From contig NZ_JAPDSH010000010.1 in assembly GCF_029143285.1 (NCBI RefSeq), forward strand, positions 1-60,362: a stretch of 60,362 bases of DNA. The letters run 5' to 3'. The stretch is from Vagococcus proximus (GTDB lineage Bacteria; Bacillota; Bacilli; Lactobacillales; Vagococcaceae). Positions 1-9,546 of the stretch are shown one piece after another; position 1 is the stretch's first letter, and each line of letters begins with the position of its first letter. The notes below the pieces were generated by a model, which searched no databases, was not told where the DNA came from, and saw nothing but the letters and a program-made list of their open reading frames with translations. The position numbers were made by a program, and so were the translations under genes.

Positions 1-23
1 TTTATTAGTAAACTAATAAATGA

Positions 24-97
24 GCACCCATAGCTCAATTGGATAGAGTACCTGACTACGAATCAGGCGGTTAGAGGTTCGACTCCTCTTGGGTGCA
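24..97 (+). tRNA. tRNA-Arg (anticodon ACG)
   Basis: A complete cloverleaf. The acceptor arms GCACCCA (24-30) and TGGGTGC (90-96) pair, with discriminator A97. The anticodon stem CCTGA/TCAGG encloses the loop CTACGAA with anticodon ACG at 58-60. The T arm has the standard GGTTCGA core. No CCA is encoded. Reading all CGN codons but CGG with this tRNA requires A34-to-inosine editing by TadA (family knowledge). It is followed closely by tRNA-Pro and looks like the tail of a longer tRNA cluster that starts before the window. Confidence 0.97.
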
Positions 98-107
98 TGT
101 ATTATCC

Positions 108-181
108 CGGGAAGTAGCTCAGCTTGGTAGAGCACTTGGTTTGGGACCAAGGGGTCGCAGGTTCGAATCCTGTCTTCCCGA
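108..181 (+). tRNA. tRNA-Pro (anticodon TGG)
   Basis: A complete cloverleaf. The acceptor arms CGGGAAG (108-114) and CTTCCCG (174-180) pair, with discriminator A181. The anticodon stem CTTGG/CCAAG holds the loop TTTGGGA with anticodon TGG at 142-144. The U34 of this isoacceptor is a known target of 5-hydroxy/methoxyuridine modification in Bacillota, which connects it to the trhP pair and trhO in this window. Confidence 0.97.
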
Positions 182-194
182 TATTATAACCGGT

Positions 195-226
195 AAAAGC
201 TAAACATTTAATGTTTAGCTTTTTTT
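195..226 (+). terminator. Rho-independent terminator of the tRNA cluster
   Basis: The stem AAAAGCTAAACAT pairs with ATGTTTAGCTTTTT across a three-base loop and runs into seven T. It closes the tRNA transcript before the ctsR promoter. Confidence 0.85.
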
Positions 227-249
227 GTATACAATAACGTGTCTTTTTT

Positions 250-302
250 TTGCATTTATAGATATGGTTTTAGTATAATGAAATAAGTCAAATAAAGTCA
301 GT
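250..302 (+). promoter_or_regulatory. ctsR promoter with CtsR operator
   Basis: A -35 TTGCAT (250-255) and -10 TATAAT (274-279) are separated by 18 bp. Just downstream, at 286-302, lies AGTCAAATAAAGTCAGT, a tandem heptad with a 3-nt spacer that matches the CtsR box pattern (A/G)GTCAAA-NAN-(A/G)GTCAAA with two changes in the second half. It sits at the transcription start, as expected for autorepression of ctsR-clpC and heat induction. Confidence 0.8.
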
Positions 303-323
303 TTATGTGGGAGGGAAATAGAT

Positions 324-791
324 GTGGGTGGTAAAAATATGTCAGATGCTATTGAAAGTCATATAAAAAGTGTTTTAAATGAAAAAAATATGATTGAAAT
401 TAAGCGTGTGGAGTTAGCTCACTATTTTTGTTGCGTACCGTCTCAAATAAATTATGTTATAAATACACGTTTTACAATAAGTCAAGGTTATATTGTTGAG
501 AGTAAGCGTGGTGGCGGTGGTTTTATAAGGATAAAAAAAGTTATCCATACGGAACATAGCGTACTACTCGATTTAAAAAGGAACTTAGAAGGTGAACTAA
601 CTGAACAAGAAGCAGAGTGGATGCTTCATAAATTGGTAGAGTTTGAATTAATAACAATTAGAGAAGAAGAGTTAATGAAGGCTATATTTGTAAGGTCTGT
701 GTTATCTAATAATTCTAAAAAAGATTCAAAAATAAGAGCAAATATGATGGAGACGTTATTAGAACGTCTTGGCTATGAAGAGAGGGAATAA
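324..791 (+). CDS. ctsR: CtsR, class III heat-shock repressor
   Basis: Transcriptional repressor of clp genes, 155 aa. The N-terminal winged helix-turn-helix contains CVPSQINYVINTRFT and the glycine-rich wing KRGGGG at residues 61-66. Arg62 is the DNA-contacting wing arginine known from Geobacillus CtsR. The C-terminal half is the dimerisation domain. The GTG start at 324 is preceded by GGGAGGG at 8 nt. The residues MGGKNMSD align in length with known enterococcal CtsR N-termini, so GTG 324 is preferred over ATG 339. clpC begins 3 nt after the stop, giving a bicistronic operon. mcsA and mcsB, which separate ctsR and clpC in Bacillus, are absent, as is usual in Lactobacillales. Confidence 0.96.
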   Translation: MGGKNMSDAIESHIKSVLNEKNMIEIKRVELAHYFCCVPSQINYVINTRFTISQGYIVESKRGGGGFIRIKKVIHTEHSVLLDLKRNLEGELTEQEAEWMLHKLVEFELITIREEELMKAIFVRSVLSNNSKKDSKIRANMMETLLERLGYEERE

Positions 792-794
792 ATA

Positions 795-3254
795 ATGGAA
801 CAATTTTTTACTGAAAGAGCAAAAACAGTATTAGTCTTAGCACAAGATAATGCGCAATATTTTAAGCACCAATCGATTGGAACGGAACATCTTTTATTTG
901 CACTAGTAGCTGAAGAAAATGGAATAGCTGGTAAAATCCTTAGACAGTCAGGTATGTCAGAAAAATATATTATTGAAGAGATAGAAAAAATAACAGGATA
1001 CGGCTCTTCTAAAGGGAGATCTAATGATCGTTTCTTACCTTATTCACCTCGAGCTAAAAAAGTCTTGGCTTTTTCAGGTGATGAATCTAAACGGTTGGGT
1101 GCCCCTAGCATTGGGACAGAGCATATTTTATTAGGTTTATTGAGAGATGAAGAGGTATTAGCTGCTCGTATTCTCCAAAATTTTGGATTAAGTTTAGCTA
1201 AGACGCGTCAATATATACTTAAAACCATTGGTGTTACTGAAAGTAGAGGGATGAAGACTACTAAAAAAGGATTCTCTCAAGATAAATCTGATGATATTTC
1301 AGGTAGTTTAACTCCTATGTTAGACTCACTTGCACGTGATTTAACAAGCTATGCTCGTTCTAATAAGATTGATCCAGTTGTGGGTAGAAGTAAAGAAATT
1401 GAGAGAATCATTCAAGTCTTGTGTAGACGAACAAAAAATAATCCTGTTCTAGTAGGTGAGCCTGGGGTTGGTAAAACAGCTATTGCAGAAGGGTTAGCTC
1501 AAAAGATAGTTATGGGTGAAGTGCCAGAAGAAATTGCTAAGAAACGCCTAATGATGCTTGATATGGGTTCTATGGTCGCGGGAACAAAATATCGGGGTGA
1601 ATTTGAAGATAGAATGAAAAAAATTATTGAAGAAATTTATCAAGATGGCAATGTTATTCTATTTATTGATGAGTTACACACTGTTATTGGGGCAGGTGGC
1701 GCTGAGGGGGCAATTGATGCCTCAAATATTTTGAAACCAGCTTTAGCTCGTGGAGAACTTCAAACAATTGGTGCAACCACGTTAAATGAGTATCAAAAAT
1801 ATATTGAAAAAGATACAGCTCTTGAACGACGATTTGCGAAGATTATGGTTGATGAACCAACAGCTGCTGAGGCAATCCAAATTTTAGACGGTTTAAAAGG
1901 GCATTATGAGTCACATCATAAGGTTGCGATTACTGAAGAGGCGGTAGAGGCTGCGGTTAATTTATCGGTTCGTTATTTGCCAACACGTCAGTTACCTGAC
2001 AAGGCTATCGATTTAATCGATGAAGCAGCATCAAAGGTGAGACTAAGTATTGTTCGTAAAAAATCACGCCTAGTTGTTTTAGAAGAGGCATTAGTTGCAA
2101 TCAAACAAGAAAAATTAGAAGCGATTCAGCGTCAAGATTTTGAGGCGGCATCTGAATTACGCCAAAAAGAAAAGAAACAAGAGAAAAAATTAGAAGCATA
2201 TATTGAAGCACAAGCTGATAAAGTTATTAATTATGAAATTGAAGTTCAAGCTGAAGATATTGCTGAAGTAGTATCACAGTGGACAGCTATTCCTCTACAA
2301 CAATTAGAGAAAAAAGAAAGTGAACGTTTGTTAAATTTAGAATCGGAATTACATAAACGAGTAGTTGGTCAAGAAGAAGCTGTAGGAGCTGTCTCTAGAG
2401 CCATTAGAAGAGCGCGTAGTGGGCTTAAAGATCCTAAGAGACCTATTGGGTCGTTTATCTTCTTAGGTCCTACAGGGGTTGGTAAAACAGAATTAGCTAA
2501 GGCGTTAGCTGAAACTGTTTTTGGTTCTGAGGAATCTCTTGTGAGAGTGGATATGTCTGAATTTATGGAAAAGCATAGTACAAGCCGTCTAATTGGATCT
2601 CCTCCGGGTTATGTTGGATACGATGAGGGTGGACAATTATCAGAAAAAATTCGTCAAAAGCCTTATTCAGTTATATTATTTGATGAAATTGAGAAAGCTC
2701 ATCCTGATATTTTCAATATCCTGCTTCAAGTATTGGATGATGGCTATTTAACGGATACTAAAGGTCGAAAAGTTGACTTTAGAAATACTATTATTATTTT
2801 AACTTCTAATGTGGGGGCGACAGCTCTTAAAGAAGAAAAATCAGTTGGGTTTAACGCTTCTGATGTGACTAAAGATCATAGTGCAATGAAGAGTCGCGTT
2901 TTAGAGGAATTGAAGAAGGCGTTCAAGCCAGAATTTTTAAATAGAATTGACGAAACGATTGTCTTCAAATCTTTAGATAAAGAAGAGTTAAGAGAAATTG
3001 TTAAGATTTTAAGTCAATCAATTGTAGAACGTTTGGTTGAACAAGATGTGAAGCTTAAGTTAACAACTGCAGCGCTAGACATTATTGGAAAAGAAGGATT
3101 TGATCCAGAGTACGGTGCGCGTCCAATAAAACGTGCCTTACAAAAAGAAGTGGAGGACCGATTAAGTGAGGCGTTACTTGCTGGAAAGATTGCACAAGGT
3201 GATAAGGTTACAATTGGTGCAACGAAAGGTGAGATTACGTTAACAGTAGGTTAA
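795..3254 (+). CDS. clpC: ClpC, AAA+ unfoldase of the ClpCP protease
   Basis: Hsp100 chaperone, 819 aa, that unfolds substrates for the ClpP peptidase in the cytosol. It has an N-terminal double Clp-N repeat (about 1-145), a first AAA+ module with Walker A GEPGVGKT near 221 and Walker [11 protein letters not shown], a coiled middle domain (about 400-480), and a second AAA+ module with GPTGVGKT near 558 and [13 protein letters not shown], followed by the ClpB D2-small domain with GARPIKRA. Length is normal for ClpC. It is translationally coupled to ctsR and controlled by the upstream CtsR box. Adaptor partners such as MecA are not in the window. Confidence 0.97.
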   Translation: MEQFFTERAKTVLVLAQDNAQYFKHQSIGTEHLLFALVAEENGIAGKILRQSGMSEKYIIEEIEKITGYGSSKGRSNDRFLPYSPRAKKVLAFSGDESKRLGAPSIGTEHILLGLLRDEEVLAARILQNFGLSLAKTRQYILKTIGVTESRGMKTTKKGFSQDKSDDISGSLTPMLDSLARDLTSYARSNKIDPVVGRSKEIERIIQVLCRRTKNNPVLVGEPGVGKTAIAEGLAQKIVMGEVPEEIAKKRLMMLDMGSMVAGTKYRGEFEDRMKKIIEEIYQDGNVILFIDELHTVIGAGGAEGAIDASNILKPALARGELQTIGATTLNEYQKYIEKDTALERRFAKIMVDEPTAAEAIQILDGLKGHYESHHKVAITEEAVEAAVNLSVRYLPTRQLPDKAIDLIDEAASKVRLSIVRKKSRLVVLEEALVAIKQEKLEAIQRQDFEAASELRQKEKKQEKKLEAYIEAQADKVINYEIEVQAEDIAEVVSQWTAIPLQQLEKKESERLLNLESELHKRVVGQEEAVGAVSRAIRRARSGLKDPKRPIGSFIFLGPTGVGKTELAKALAETVFGSEESLVRVDMSEFMEKHSTSRLIGSPPGYVGYDEGGQLSEKIRQKPYSVILFDEIEKAHPDIFNILLQVLDDGYLTDTKGRKVDFRNTIIILTSNVGATALKEEKSVGFNASDVTKDHSAMKSRVLEELKKAFKPEFLNRIDETIVFKSLDKEELREIVKILSQSIVERLVEQDVKLKLTTAALDIIGKEGFDPEYGARPIKRALQKEVEDRLSEALLAGKIAQGDKVTIGATKGEITLTVG

Positions 3255-3316
3255 AAGCACTTGCGAAAATTCACAAAAAGGGTTAAAATTTAAGGTATAA
3301 AATTACAAAACTTTTA

Positions 3317-3358
3317 TAAGTTGGTAGGTGCAAAACCAAAGCTCCTACCAACTTTTTG
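3317..3358 (+). terminator. Terminator after clpC
   Basis: AAGTTGGTAGG (3318-3328) pairs perfectly with CCTACCAACTT (3344-3354) around a 15-nt loop and continues into a T-rich tail. It ends the ctsR-clpC operon. Confidence 0.8.
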
Positions 3359-3397
3359 CGTTTTTTTACGCATTTTATTAAAACGGAGGCGAGTAGA

Positions 3398-4321
3398 ATG
3401 GCAATTGAGATTACAACAACCGTTGAGTCGATGGCTCAAGCGAAGGCTTTACTTGAAAGCGGAGTAGATGCTATTTATTTTGGAGATGAAAGATTTGGTT
3501 TGAGATTACCCACTTATTTTTCGAGAGAAGAGCAAAAAGAATTAGTTGAGTTGGCTCATTTCCATGGTAAGAAGGCTATTATTGCAGTAAATGGAATTAT
3601 GCATCCAGAGAAAATGCTAGAGATTCCAGAATACTTAACATTTTTGGAAGAAATTGAAGTGGATCAAATTACAGTAGGAGATACAGGCGTTATTTTCTTG
3701 CTTCAGAAAAATAAAGTTAAGATTCCGTATATTTACGATGCCCATACGTTAGTAACAAGTGCGCGTCAAATTAATTTTTGGGGAAAACGTGGTGCTGTAG
3801 GTGCTGTAGTCGCACGAGAGGTTCCTTACTTAGAAATGAAAGAAATGGCAGAAAAATTAACAGTTTTCGGTGAAGTATTGGTTTACGGCGCAACATGTAT
3901 TCATCAATCAAAACGTCCTTTAGTAGAGAATTTCTTCTCGTACATTAAGAGTGAGGACAGTGTTGGTAAGGAGCGTGGTTTATTTATCTCTGAACCTAAG
4001 AAAGAAGATACACATTATTCAGTTTATGAAGATGAGCATGGGACACATATCTTTGCGGATAGCGATGTTAACTTGATGACAGAGTTAGATAAGCTAAATG
4101 AGATTGGGATTACGCATTGGAAGTTAGATGGTATATATAGCCCAGGAGAAAACTTTGTTGAGATTACGACGTTATTTATTGAAGCGAAAGAGTTAATTGA
4201 AAAAGGTGAATGGTCAGAAGGTGTTGCTCAAAGTTTGACTAATAAAGTCATTGAGTTACATCCAGATGAGCGTAGTTTAGATACAGGATTCTTCTTAATG
4301 GATCCAGATGAAGTGAAATAG
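3398..4321 (+). CDS. U32 family protein, TrhP1-like (tRNA uridine 5-hydroxylation)
   Basis: 307 aa, PF01136 (peptidase U32) family. It resembles the smaller member of the Bacillus yrrN/yrrO pair (TrhP1/TrhP2), which makes 5-hydroxyuridine at tRNA U34 by the prephenate-dependent route. Visible family features are the N-terminal VESMAQAKALLESGVDAIYFG and the central EVLVYGATCIHQSKRPL segment. The start ATG 3398 has GGAGG about 9 nt upstream; an earlier in-frame ATG at 3356 lies inside the terminator tail and has no ribosome site. The TrhP2-like partner follows 12 nt after the stop. Older annotations call such genes collagenase-like proteases; hydroxylation is the better supported role but remains an inference here. 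Confidence 0.85.
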   Translation: MAIEITTTVESMAQAKALLESGVDAIYFGDERFGLRLPTYFSREEQKELVELAHFHGKKAIIAVNGIMHPEKMLEIPEYLTFLEEIEVDQITVGDTGVIFLLQKNKVKIPYIYDAHTLVTSARQINFWGKRGAVGAVVAREVPYLEMKEMAEKLTVFGEVLVYGATCIHQSKRPLVENFFSYIKSEDSVGKERGLFISEPKKEDTHYSVYEDEHGTHIFADSDVNLMTELDKLNEIGITHWKLDGIYSPGENFVEITTLFIEAKELIEKGEWSEGVAQSLTNKVIELHPDERSLDTGFFLMDPDEVK

Positions 4322-4333
4322 GAGGATATAGTA

Positions 4334-5575
4334 ATGGATAAAACAACATTAAAACGTCCAGAGGTACTTGCACCAGCTGGAACGTTAGAGAAATTAAAGA
4401 CAGCGATTCACTACGGAGCGGATGCCGTATATATTGGGGGAGACGCTTACGGCCTTAGAAGTCGAGCAGGTAACTTTAGTTTTGAAGAAATGGCAGAAGG
4501 TGTGGCTTTTGCAAAAGAGTATGATGCCAAAGTTTATGTAGCAGCTAATATGGTAACTCATGAAGGTGATGAAGTAGGTGCTGGTGAGTTCTTTAGAACC
4601 TTGCGTGATATTGGTATTAATGCGGTTATTGTATCTGATCCAGCTTTGATTGAGATCTGTGCCACAGAAGCGCCAGGTTTACCCATCCACTTGTCAACGC
4701 AAGCATCGGCAACAAACTATGAGACGTTAGAGTTTTGGAAGAATGAAGGATTAGAGCGTGTTGTATTGGCGCGTGAAGTATCAATGGCAGAAGTGGCTGC
4801 AATTCGTGAGAATACGGATATTGAAATTGAAGCGTTCATTCATGGCGCAATGTGTATTTCATATTCAGGTCGTTGTACATTATCTAACCATATGTCTAAG
4901 CGTGATGCTAACCGAGGTGGTTGTTCTCAATCTTGTCGTTGGAAGTATGATTTGTTTGATATGCCGTACGCAGGTGAGCATCGTTCTCTTCTAACGAATG
5001 GTGAAATTGAAGATGAACCATTTTCAATGAGTGCGGTTGATATGTCGATGATTGAACATATCCCTGACTTAATTAAAAATGGGGTAGATAGTTTTAAAAT
5101 TGAAGGGCGTATGAAGTCTATTCACTATGTGTCTACTGTAGCTAATGTATATAAAAAAGCAGTAGATACGTATATGGAAGATCCAGAAAATTATGTTTGT
5201 AAACAAGAATGGGTCGATGAGCTATGGAAAGTTGCACAGCGTGAATTAGCAACTGGGTTCTATTATCAAACACCAACTGAAGAAGAGCAATTATTCGGTG
5301 AGCGTCGTAAGATTCCAGTTTACAAATTTATCGGTGAAGTGATGAGCTATGACGAAGAAACTGGTTTAGCTACAATTCGTCAACGTAATCATTTTAAAAT
5401 TGGGGATGAAATCGAGTTTTATGGTCCTGGTTTCAATCATTTTTATCAAAGTGTTGAAGAGATGTGGAATGAGGAAGGCGAAGCGATTGACCGTGCTCCA
5501 AATCCAATGATGTTATTAACAATGCCAGTGGAGCAGCCTGTAAAAACGGGAGATATGATTCGCAAGAAAAAATAG
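4334..5575 (+). CDS. U32 family protein, TrhP2-like (tRNA uridine 5-hydroxylation)
   Basis: 413 aa, the larger partner of the U32 pair. It begins with the family motif RPEVLAPAGTLEKLKTAIHYGADAVYIGG in residues 8-36 and contains the U32 signature EAFIHGAMCISYSGRC near 165-180, followed by CSQSCRWKYD. These cysteines are thought to bind an iron-sulfur cluster in TrhP. A C-terminal beta domain is visible (GEVMSYDEETGLATIRQRNHFKIGDEIEFYGP, shown only in part here as IGDEIEFYGP). GGAGG lies 5-9 nt before the start and the gene is cotranscribed with its neighbour. Together with trhO at 17833 the organism would have both known routes to ho5U34. Confidence 0.87.
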   Translation: MDKTTLKRPEVLAPAGTLEKLKTAIHYGADAVYIGGDAYGLRSRAGNFSFEEMAEGVAFAKEYDAKVYVAANMVTHEGDEVGAGEFFRTLRDIGINAVIVSDPALIEICATEAPGLPIHLSTQASATNYETLEFWKNEGLERVVLAREVSMAEVAAIRENTDIEIEAFIHGAMCISYSGRCTLSNHMSKRDANRGGCSQSCRWKYDLFDMPYAGEHRSLLTNGEIEDEPFSMSAVDMSMIEHIPDLIKNGVDSFKIEGRMKSIHYVSTVANVYKKAVDTYMEDPENYVCKQEWVDELWKVAQRELATGFYYQTPTEEEQLFGERRKIPVYKFIGEVMSYDEETGLATIRQRNHFKIGDEIEFYGPGFNHFYQSVEEMWNEEGEAIDRAPNPMMLLTMPVEQPVKTGDMIRKKK

Positions 5576-5594
5576 TGGTTACCAAACAGATTAA

Positions 5595-5624
5595 TTGCGT
5601 TACGCAGTAGGTGATGAGTATAAT
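5595..5624 (+). promoter_or_regulatory. Promoter of the glutathione reductase gene
   Basis: A -35 TTGCGT (5595-5600) and a consensus -10 TATAAT (5619-5624) are 18 bp apart. The expected start of transcription near 5631 places the strong AAGGAGG (5649-5655) in a short leader. This supports initiation at the AUU codon 5664 rather than at a distant ATG. Confidence 0.65.
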
Positions 5625-5663
5625 CAAATTGGGTAATAGTGTAGAGGAAAGGAGGACTGGCTT

Positions 5664-7013
5664 ATTAAAGAGTTTGACTACATTGTCGTAGGTGGCGGTA
5701 GTGGTGGTATTGCCACGGCCAATAGAGCTGCCATGTATGGCGCGCGTGTATTATTAGTAGAAGGGCAACATTTTGGCGGAACGTGTGTCAATGTTGGATG
5801 TGTCCCCCAAAAAGTAATGTGGAATGCTGCACAGATGAGAGAGGCGTTAGTCTTAGACAGTAGGAGTTACGGTCTTGATGCAACGGTCAATCAATTTGAC
5901 TTTAAAAAATTAGTAGCCAACCGAGATAGCTATATTGAACGTTTAAGAGGTCTTTATGCTAAAGGATTAGCTTCAAATAATATAACAGTTGAAAAAGGTT
6001 ATGCTAAGTTTAAAGACAAGCGAGTTATTGAGGTAAATGGAAATGAGTACACGGCTCCGCATATTGTAATAGCAACAGGTGGACGATCACGGTTTCCAGA
6101 TTTACCAGGTAGCGAGTTGGGTATAGATTCTGATGGCTTCTTCGCTTTAGACAGTTTACCAGAAAAGGTAGTGATTGTTGGAGCGGGCTATATTGCCGTT
6201 GAGATAGCAGGCGTTTTAAATGGATTGGGTTGCGAGGTGCACCTAGCGTACCGTCATGACCGCCCGTTAAGACAGTTTGATGAAACTATTGTCGAAGCTA
6301 TGTTAGCTATCTATAAGCAAGAAGGGATTAAATTACATCCTAATTCAGTCCCGACTAAAGTTGAAGAGGTAGCTAATGGCCAAGTAACAGTGTCCTTTGA
6401 TAATCAAATAGAACTAACAGCAGATAAAGTAATTTGGGCAATTGGTCGTGTTCCGAATACAGACCGTATTGGCTTGGAAAAAGTTGATGTTCAGTTAACA
6501 AAAGAAGGGTATATTGAGGTCGATGAGTATCAGCAAACTTCTCAAGAAGGAATTTATGCTGTGGGGGATAATATCGGTAAGGTTGACTTGACACCTGTTG
6601 CGATTGCGGCTGGCCGTCAATTAGCAGAACGTTTATTTAATGGGAAACCAACTGCTAAGGTTGACTATACAAATGTTCCAACGGTTATCTTTAGTCATCC
6701 TGCAATTGGAACGATTGGATTATCTGAGGCGGAGGCTAAGACGCAGTATGGTTCAGACGATGTTAAAGTCTATCAGTCACAATTTAATCCAATGCAGTAC
6801 GCTCTTCAAGAACGTAAAGTGAAAGCAACTGTTAAATTGGTTTGCGTTGGCCCGGAAGAACGAGTTGTCGGTTTACACGGTATTGGAGTCGGAATGGATG
6901 AGATCATCCAAGGTTTTGCTGTTGCTATTAAGATGGGTGCAACGAAACAAGACTTTGATGACACGGTTGCTATTCATCCAACTGCTTCTGAAGAATTTGT
7001 CACATTAAGATAG
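5664..7013 (+). CDS. gor: Glutathione-disulfide reductase, probable AUU start
   Basis: NADPH-dependent FAD flavoenzyme that reduces glutathione disulfide in the cytosol. The reading frame from ATT 5664 gives 449 aa, the usual length, and starts [15 protein letters not shown], the FAD-binding GxGxxG site. The redox disulfide is in GGTCVNVGC, the NADPH site in [15 protein letters not shown], and the C-terminal HPTASEE holds the catalytic His-Glu pair. The first ATG in frame is 5733, which would delete the FAD-binding strand and the GGGSGG loop, so it cannot be the functional start. No ATG, GTG or TTG exists between the upstream stop and 5664. ATT 5664 follows AAGGAGG by 8 nt. Function is secure; the start is inferred. 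Confidence 0.9.
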   Translation: MKEFDYIVVGGGSGGIATANRAAMYGARVLLVEGQHFGGTCVNVGCVPQKVMWNAAQMREALVLDSRSYGLDATVNQFDFKKLVANRDSYIERLRGLYAKGLASNNITVEKGYAKFKDKRVIEVNGNEYTAPHIVIATGGRSRFPDLPGSELGIDSDGFFALDSLPEKVVIVGAGYIAVEIAGVLNGLGCEVHLAYRHDRPLRQFDETIVEAMLAIYKQEGIKLHPNSVPTKVEEVANGQVTVSFDNQIELTADKVIWAIGRVPNTDRIGLEKVDVQLTKEGYIEVDEYQQTSQEGIYAVGDNIGKVDLTPVAIAAGRQLAERLFNGKPTAKVDYTNVPTVIFSHPAIGTIGLSEAEAKTQYGSDDVKVYQSQFNPMQYALQERKVKATVKLVCVGPEERVVGLHGIGVGMDEIIQGFAVAIKMGATKQDFDDTVAIHPTASEEFVTLR

Positions 7014-7069
7014 TTCGAAATTTAATAATCATCAAAAAAATTAAATTTCTATTTTATAGTAAGATGTTT

Positions 7070-7075
7070 TATAAT
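7070..7075 (+). promoter_or_regulatory. Putative -10 element of the cyd operon
   Basis: TATAAT at 7070-7075 lies 57 bp before the cydA GTG, with only a weak -35 (TTCTAT at 7047-7052). I see no clear Rex or cre palindrome in the 118-bp gap. A short inverted repeat, GAAATTTA/TAAATTTC around 7018-7049, could be a weak terminator of gor. Confidence 0.4.
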
Positions 7076-7131
7076 AGTTAGGTAATAATAATAATTACAA
7101 TATATAAAAAAACTTAAAGGAGGTTCTTTAC

Positions 7132-8532
7132 GTGGATGTATTAACATTAGCACGTATTCAGTTTGGGATGACCACAGTTTTCCATTTTCTTTTTGTGCCA
7201 TTATCAATTGGTTTAGGATTAGCTGTTGCCATCATGGAAACGATGTACGTCGTAAAGAAAGACAAGGTTTACAAAGACATGGCGAAGTTCTGGGGAAAAA
7301 TCTTCCTATTAAGCTTTGCAGTGGGTGTCGTAACAGGAATTATTCAAGAGTTCCAATTCGGTATGAACTGGTCTGAATATTCTCGTTTCATGGGTGATAT
7401 CTTCGGAGCACCGTTAGCAGTAGAGGCATTATTAGCATTCTTTATGGAATCAACATTTATTGGGTTGTGGGCATTTACTTGGGATAAAGTAAGTCCAAAA
7501 CTTCACGTTGTGTTCATGTGGTTAGTTGCTTTAGGGTCAACATTATCAGCTTTATGGATTTTAGCAGCGAACTCATTTATGCAAAATCCTTCAAAAGAAA
7601 TTTTCAGTATTAATGAAGTGACAGGTCGTGCGGAATTAGAAAGTTTTGGTGCGTTATTAAAAAATCACCAACTATGGTTAGAATTCCCACACGTTATCTT
7701 TGGAGCATTCGTTACAGGTGGTTTCATTATCGCAGGTATCTCAGCTTGGAAGATGTTACGTAAAGAGGACACTGTTTTCTTCCAAAAATCAATGAAAATT
7801 GGTTTAGTAATTGGTTTAATTTTCTCAGTAGCAACAATTGCTGTTGGTCACGAACAAACTCAAGCTATTATCGAAGATCAACCAATGAAATTTGCTGCAA
7901 CAGAAGGTATTTACCAAGATACTGAAGATCCAGCGCCGTGGAAATTAATCGGTTTGATGGATGAAAAAAATCATACAGAGGGACCATCAATTGAAATTCC
8001 GTATTTATTAAGTATTTTAGGAAGTTCACATGAAGGACGTTTCAAAGGTATGAATACGATTAATGAAGAGCTAAAAGAAAAGTATGGGGATAAAGCAAAC
8101 GATTATTATGTTCCGGTTAATGCATTGTTCTGGAGCTTCCGCTTTATGGCAGGTTTTGGTTCATTAATGGCTTTATTATCTGTCGTTGGATTATTCTTAT
8201 TAAGAAAAGAAAAATTACAAAAAATGAAATGGTTATTAGTCATCATGTCTTTATGTACATTTGCACCATTTATTGCGAATACATCAGGATGGTTAATTAC
8301 TGAATTAGGTCGTTATCCATGGACTGTTTATGGATTATTCACAATTGCAGATAGTGTCTCACCAAGTGTGACAGCTGGGCAATTGATGTTCTCGAATATT
8401 ATGTTCTTCTTAATCTTTGCTTTATTAGGTGGCGTGTTAGTCTTCTTAATCCAACGTACAGCTAAATATGGTCCATACGCTGAAGAAAAAGAAGAAGAAA
8501 CAATTGATCCAATGTCAAAGGAGGCGTTCTAA
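7132..8532 (+). CDS. cydA: Cytochrome bd ubiquinol/menaquinol oxidase subunit I
   Basis: Catalytic, haem-carrying subunit of the membrane cytochrome bd oxidase, 466 aa, about nine membrane segments. Conserved features are His18 in the first helix (haem ligand position), the acidic pair E98/E106 in VEALLAFFMESTFIGLW (proton path), and GRYPWTVYG in the C-terminal part. The periplasmic quinol loop is of the short type. The GTG start is preceded by AAAGGAGG at 8 nt. It heads cydABDC, and cydB starts just after its stop. Codons are strongly biased (TTC, GGT, CGT), which suggests high expression. Enterococci need exogenous haem to assemble this oxidase (general knowledge). Confidence 0.96.
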   Translation: MDVLTLARIQFGMTTVFHFLFVPLSIGLGLAVAIMETMYVVKKDKVYKDMAKFWGKIFLLSFAVGVVTGIIQEFQFGMNWSEYSRFMGDIFGAPLAVEALLAFFMESTFIGLWAFTWDKVSPKLHVVFMWLVALGSTLSALWILAANSFMQNPSKEIFSINEVTGRAELESFGALLKNHQLWLEFPHVIFGAFVTGGFIIAGISAWKMLRKEDTVFFQKSMKIGLVIGLIFSVATIAVGHEQTQAIIEDQPMKFAATEGIYQDTEDPAPWKLIGLMDEKNHTEGPSIEIPYLLSILGSSHEGRFKGMNTINEELKEKYGDKANDYYVPVNALFWSFRFMAGFGSLMALLSVVGLFLLRKEKLQKMKWLLVIMSLCTFAPFIANTSGWLITELGRYPWTVYGLFTIADSVSPSVTAGQLMFSNIMFFLIFALLGGVLVFLIQRTAKYGPYAEEKEEETIDPMSKEAF

Positions 8533-8533
8533 T

Positions 8534-9541
8534 ATGACTGGTTTAGAATTATTATGGTTCATCTTAATCGCCGTGTTATTTATTGGTTTCTTTGTTCTTG
8601 AAGGTTTTGACTTTGGTGTCGGTATGGCGATGAAATTAGTTGCTAAAAACCGCCAAGAGCGTGACGTATTAGTTAGTTCAATTGGTCCTGTTTGGGATTC
8701 AAATGAAGTATGGTTAATTACTGCGGGAGGTGCTTTATTTGCATCATTCCCAGAGTGGTATGCTACGTTATTTAGTGGGTATTACATCGTTTTATTCTTA
8801 ATTTTATTCGGCTTGATTTTACGTGGGGTGTCATTTGAATTCCGTCATCACATGGAAACAAAACGTGGCCGTAATATATGGGAATGGGCAACCTTTATCG
8901 GAAGTCTTACAACACCATTCTTATTTGGTCTAATGTTTACAAGTTTAGTTCGCGGTATGCCTATTGCAGATGATAAAAACATTTACGCTAGTTTTAGCGA
9001 CTATGTTAATATCTTCTCAGTTGTAGGTGGTATTGCTGTAACATTAGTATGTTTCTTACAAGGTTTAAACTATATTCGCTTGAAAACAGATGGGCCAATT
9101 CGTCATCGTGCTCACCATGTAGCAAAACGTTTATACCCAGTATTATTTGTTGGTTTAGTAGTATTTGCAGGTCTTCTATGGGCAAATACAGACTTCTTCG
9201 ACAAACGTCCGGTATCAACTTTAATCCTGTTAGTAGTTGTCGTATTAATGGCTGTTATAGCAGCTTACGGTACTTACAAAGATAAAGAGATGGTATCATT
9301 TGTTGGAACAAGCGGAATCTTAGCAGGTATTGTTATCTTGTTATTCAACGGTATGTTCCCACGTGTTATGATTGGTTCAACAGGTCATGATTTATTAATC
9401 ACAGACGCTGCGAGCACACCATACACATTAAAAGTAATGACAATTGTAACTTGTATTTTATTACCGGTTGTTCTTGCTTACTTAGTTTACACGTATTACA
9501 CATTCAGAAAGAGAATACACGCAGAAAAAATCGAGGGATAA
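8534..9541 (+). CDS. cydB: Cytochrome bd oxidase subunit II
   Basis: Second membrane subunit of the bd oxidase, 335 aa, with about nine transmembrane segments. It opens with LELLWFILIAVLFIGFFVLEGFDFGVGM, the CydB signature (here split by residue positions 3-30), and has GPVWDSNEVWLITAGGALFASFPEWY, a conserved quinol-oxidase subunit II stretch. The ATG at 8534 is one base after the cydA stop and has AAAGGAGG upstream; the frame is open further upstream but only as an overlap with cydA. cydD follows 5 nt downstream. Confidence 0.96.
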   Translation: MTGLELLWFILIAVLFIGFFVLEGFDFGVGMAMKLVAKNRQERDVLVSSIGPVWDSNEVWLITAGGALFASFPEWYATLFSGYYIVLFLILFGLILRGVSFEFRHHMETKRGRNIWEWATFIGSLTTPFLFGLMFTSLVRGMPIADDKNIYASFSDYVNIFSVVGGIAVTLVCFLQGLNYIRLKTDGPIRHRAHHVAKRLYPVLFVGLVVFAGLLWANTDFFDKRPVSTLILLVVVVLMAVIAAYGTYKDKEMVSFVGTSGILAGIVILLFNGMFPRVMIGSTGHDLLITDAASTPYTLKVMTIVTCILLPVVLAYLVYTYYTFRKRIHAEKIEG

Positions 9542-9546
9542 TTCTA

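Noticed and set aside
4758-4994. Plus-strand frame inside the second U32 gene
   Set aside because: Out-of-frame shadow of a well-supported gene.
3398-5575. Collagenase-type secreted proteases
   Set aside because: There is no signal peptide, and the U32 pair order and cysteine motif fit the TrhP tRNA-hydroxylation proteins better.
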